From assembly GCF_009363075.1 (NCBI RefSeq), contig NZ_CP045293.1:744001-808000 (forward strand): DNA of 64,000 nt, given 5' to 3'. Both the position numbers and the translations under genes were made by a program. Shown here piece by piece: positions 62,173 through 64,000 of this stretch. The DNA is from Paenibacillus guangzhouensis (GTDB lineage: Bacteria > Bacillota > Bacilli > Paenibacillales > Paenibacillaceae). Each line of letters begins with the position of its first letter. The first letter of the stretch is position 1. The notes beneath the pieces were generated by a model that saw only the letters and a list, made by a program, of their open reading frames with translations, was not told where the DNA came from and searched no databases.

Positions 62173-62952
62173 ATGAGCGATTTATTCAATCATTTTCATC
62201 CGGATGAGCGGCCTTTTGTGGATCGGGCGATGGAGTGGGTTACCAACGCCGGAGAATATCATGAGGCCAAGCTAACCGATTTCCTAGATCCGAGACAAGC
62301 ATTCATTGTCCAGACGCTCGTGAATCGGCATCCGGATGTTGCTGTGCGATTCGATGGGGGATACCCCGAAGCAGAGAGACGCCGTGCCTTCATCGCTCCG
62401 GATTATCGGCATTTGGAGAGCGAGAAGATGGGGCTCGTCGTCCTCTCGGTTACATCTCCTGATCAGAAGTTCATTGAACTCGATCATGGCGACTATATGG
62501 GCTCGATTCTAGGGCTTGGCATGAAGCGGGATAAGATTGGTGACATTCATGTGCTCGAGACAGGCTGTCATTGTATAGTTGAAGAGGAGATTAGTAATTA
62601 TATCAATATACAACTTCGTCAAGTACACCGGATTCAAGTTCAGACAGATATTCTTCCGATCGAGCGTTTGCAGACAAACGTCTCGCAGCTGGAGGAGATG
62701 AACTTGACGGTGGCTTCTTTTCGTCTAGACGGGATAGCGAGCGACGTCTTCCGCATAAGCCGCACGAAGATCGTATTGCCAATCAAGGCGGGGCGTTGTC
62801 GTATAAATTGGAAGGTGGAAGAAGATCCGTCGAAGCCGCTTAAAGTCGGGGACGTTGTTTCTATGAAAGGCTTAGGTCGCTTTAAAGTTCTTGAGATCGA
62901 TGGCGTAACGAAAAAAGGCAGGAATCGTGTGAAAATCGGGAAATTCGTGTAG
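62173..62952 (+). CDS. ylmH: S4-domain RNA-binding protein YlmH
   Basis: 259 residues. The N-terminal YlmH domain (HFHPDERPFVDRAMEW, then LTDFLDPRQAFI) precedes DYMGSILGLGMKRDKIGDI in the middle. The S4 domain is at the C-terminus: LRLDGIASDVFRISRTKIVLPIKAGRCRINWKVEEDPSKPLKVGDVVSMKGLGRF. YlmH has been tied to rescue of stalled ribosomes in Bacillus. Follows ylmG by seven bases. Confidence 0.93.
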   Translation: MSDLFNHFHPDERPFVDRAMEWVTNAGEYHEAKLTDFLDPRQAFIVQTLVNRHPDVAVRFDGGYPEAERRRAFIAPDYRHLESEKMGLVVLSVTSPDQKFIELDHGDYMGSILGLGMKRDKIGDIHVLETGCHCIVEEEISNYINIQLRQVHRIQVQTDILPIERLQTNVSQLEEMNLTVASFRLDGIASDVFRISRTKIVLPIKAGRCRINWKVEEDPSKPLKVGDVVSMKGLGRFKVLEIDGVTKKGRNRVKIGKFV

Positions 62953-63038
62953 AGCGATTGCAGGAATTTTAGAGTTCTTGTCGAAATGAATAGGCAATAG
63001 AAACAAGGTTTGTTGACTTTATAGGAGGTGCAGAGAGG

Positions 63039-63554
63039 ATGCCGTTAACCCCGTTAGATATACATAACAAAGAGTTTGGCCGCAGACTGCGCGGATATGA
63101 CGAAGATGAAGTGAATGAATTCCTTGACCAAGTCATTAAGGACTATGAGTCCATTATTCGTGAGAATAAAGACCTGCAGAACCAAATTTTCTCCCTGCAA
63201 GAGAAATTGGACCACTTTGCGAACATCGAAGAAACATTAAGCAAGACGATCATCGTCGCACAGGAAGCGGCGGATGAAGTGAAGCATAATGCGAAGAAGG
63301 AAGCTCAGCTGATTCTGAAGGAAGCAGAGAAGAATGCGGATCGCATTGTGAATGAATCCTTAGTGAAATCACGTCGGATCGCACTGGAAGTCGAAGAATT
63401 GAAGAAGCAAGCATCGATCTACCGTGCACGTTTCCGTACGCTCGTGGAAGCTCAGCTTGAACTCTTAAGCCAAGATGGGTGGGAAGCGTTAGAGAACCGG
63501 AACCAAGATAATCTCCTTGTTGAGCGTGAGCGGGAGGCGAATGAGGTCTATTAA
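63039..63554 (+). CDS. divIVA: Cell pole/septum protein DivIVA
   Basis: 171 residues. The N-terminal membrane-curvature-sensing domain MPLTPLDIHNKEFGRRLRGYDEDEVNEFLDQV precedes an extended coiled coil (IIRENKDLQNQIFSLQEKLDHF; KEAQLILKEAEKNADRIVNES). Recruits Min or chromosome-anchoring proteins to curved membrane. ATAGGAGGTG before the ATG. Last gene of the ylm cluster. Confidence 0.95.
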   Translation: MPLTPLDIHNKEFGRRLRGYDEDEVNEFLDQVIKDYESIIRENKDLQNQIFSLQEKLDHFANIEETLSKTIIVAQEAADEVKHNAKKEAQLILKEAEKNADRIVNESLVKSRRIALEVEELKKQASIYRARFRTLVEAQLELLSQDGWEALENRNQDNLLVEREREANEVY

Positions 63555-63577
63555 GAGGTATTCCTCGCGGAATGGGT

Positions 63578-63606
63578 TTGACTTTTCGAAGCAAAGAGGA
63601 TATATT
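63578..63606 (+). promoter_or_regulatory. SigA promoter of the ileS T-box transcript
   Basis: TTGACT at 63578-63583, 17-bp spacer, TATATT at 63601-63606; predicted start about 63613. Confidence 0.75.
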
Positions 63607-63612
63607 ATCTTG

Positions 63613-63925
63613 TAATATTATTTTATACATGTAAGTTCGTTGATGGGAACAGTAGGTCAGATCCAGGTTCATCAGAGAGTTGGCGGTTGGTGCAAGCCAA
63701 TGGACAGGAATGACGGAAGATCATCCCGGAGAAGCGAAGCTGAACCGCGTATTGAAGTAAGCTGAGCCGGTCTTTCCACCGTTAACAGGAACGTGCTGTG
63801 ATCCGGATAGACCCGGACATAACATGACGAAGGTGCCGTTCTGATGCATGCTGTTTCTCAGTGCTCAGACGGAACAAGGGTGGTAACGCGAGCGAACCTC
63901 GTCCCTTTTAGGGATGAGGTTTTTT
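63613..63925 (+). promoter_or_regulatory. T-box riboswitch (isoleucine) upstream of ileS
   Basis: Stem I contains the AGAGAGTTGGCGGTTGGTG apical motif (63673-63691). The specifier is ATC at 63720-63722 in GAAGATCATCCC, an isoleucine codon. The T-box AAGGGTGGTAACGCG is at 63876-63890, whose TGGT pairs with an ACCA tRNA end. The terminator AACCTCGTCCC/GGGATGAGG with a T run lies at 63895-63925. Uncharged tRNA-Ile should favour the antiterminator and switch on ileS. Confidence 0.93.
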
Positions 63926-63972
63926 GGTGTTTTTTTCACCATATATTAGCTATGAAGAAAGGGTTGTAAGCC

Positions 63973-64000
63973 ATGCGTAAAATTGACGTCAAAGAAAAAG
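63973..64000 (+). CDS. ileS: Isoleucyl-tRNA synthetase, first codons only
   Basis: ATG at 63973 begins MRKIDVKEK before the window ends. The start matches IleS of Bacillales, and the isoleucine T-box directly upstream plus location after divIVA make the identification strong despite only nine residues. Confidence 0.88.

Noticed and set aside
62977-62985. Spo0A box upstream of divIVA (CTTGTCGAA)
   Set aside because: One mismatch to the consensus; such sites are frequent by chance.
1-64000. CRISPR arrays, prophage, complete IS elements, toxin-antitoxin or defence genes
   Set aside because: No regularly spaced repeats, transposase, integrase or defence-type motifs were found on either strand.

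Overview
The window is a chromosomal segment from an endospore-forming, Gram-positive member of the Bacillales, most like Paenibacillus or a close relative. The evidence is gene content and order: sigA after dnaG, the yla-type cluster (typA-ylaH, ylaL, phoH), a complete dcw cell-wall/division cluster containing spoVD and spoVE, spoIIGA-sigE-sigG, the ylm genes with sepF and divIVA, bacillithiol ligase bshC, and a T-box leader before ileS. Moderate GC content, strong Shine-Dalgarno sequences and frequent GTG/TTG starts also fit. The assignment rests on reading the sequence; no database search was run.

Layout. 1-4.7 kb: end of dnaG, sigA, a membrane protein, trmK and a Nif3-like gene. 4.8-5.2 kb: RNase P RNA, with class A sequence features. 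5.3-14.1 kb: a secreted subtilase (minus strand), small YpuI/DUF1540/membrane proteins, a lytic transglycosylase, cysteine desulfurase plus thiI, two divergent TerC-family genes and a LiaI-like membrane protein. 14.3-20.1 kb: typA, ylaH, a small unknown gene, an LCP ligase, a palindrome-ended MITE-like element, ylaL and phoH. 20.3-26.7 kb: an orphan solute-binding protein convergent with a secreted coiled-coil protein, a MidA-type methyltransferase, DUF2626, a GerR/RsfA regulator, panE and DUF3397. 26.8-32.6 kb: a five-gene Opp/Dpp peptide ABC transporter. 32.7-36.8 kb: bshC, ahcY and a frameshifted DUF4349 lipoprotein gene. 36.9-56.5 kb: the dcw cluster mraZ-rsmH-ftsL-pbpB-spoVD-murE-murF-mraY-murD-spoVE-murG-murB-murA-divIB-ftsA-ftsZ. 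56.7-59.3 kb: spoIIGA-sigE-sigG. 59.5-63.6 kb: ylmC-pgeF-ylmE-sepF-ylmG-ylmH-divIVA. 63.6-64.0 kb: T-box leader and first codons of ileS.

How it fits together. The right half makes lipid II (MurE/F/D, MraY, MurG, MurB, MurA), polymerises and cross-links it at the septum and in the spore cortex (PBP2B, SpoVD, SpoVE), builds the Z ring (FtsA, FtsZ, SepF, DivIB, FtsL, DivIVA) and starts compartment-specific sporulation transcription (SpoIIGA processing pro-SigE, then SigG). The left half is housekeeping: replication and transcription initiation, tRNA modification and maturation, sulfur transfer, translation-associated GTPase, peptide uptake and thiol metabolism.

No CRISPR array, prophage, complete insertion sequence, tRNA or rRNA gene was seen, and no clearly new multigene system. 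The most notable items are non-coding or small-scale: the class A-like RNase P RNA, the MITE-like palindrome and a matching 17-nt end beside rnpB, three phased MraZ boxes, an 18-bp in-frame duplication in rsmH, a one-base frameshift in a G run of the DUF4349 gene, and palindromes or hairpins before ftsA, sigG and typA.
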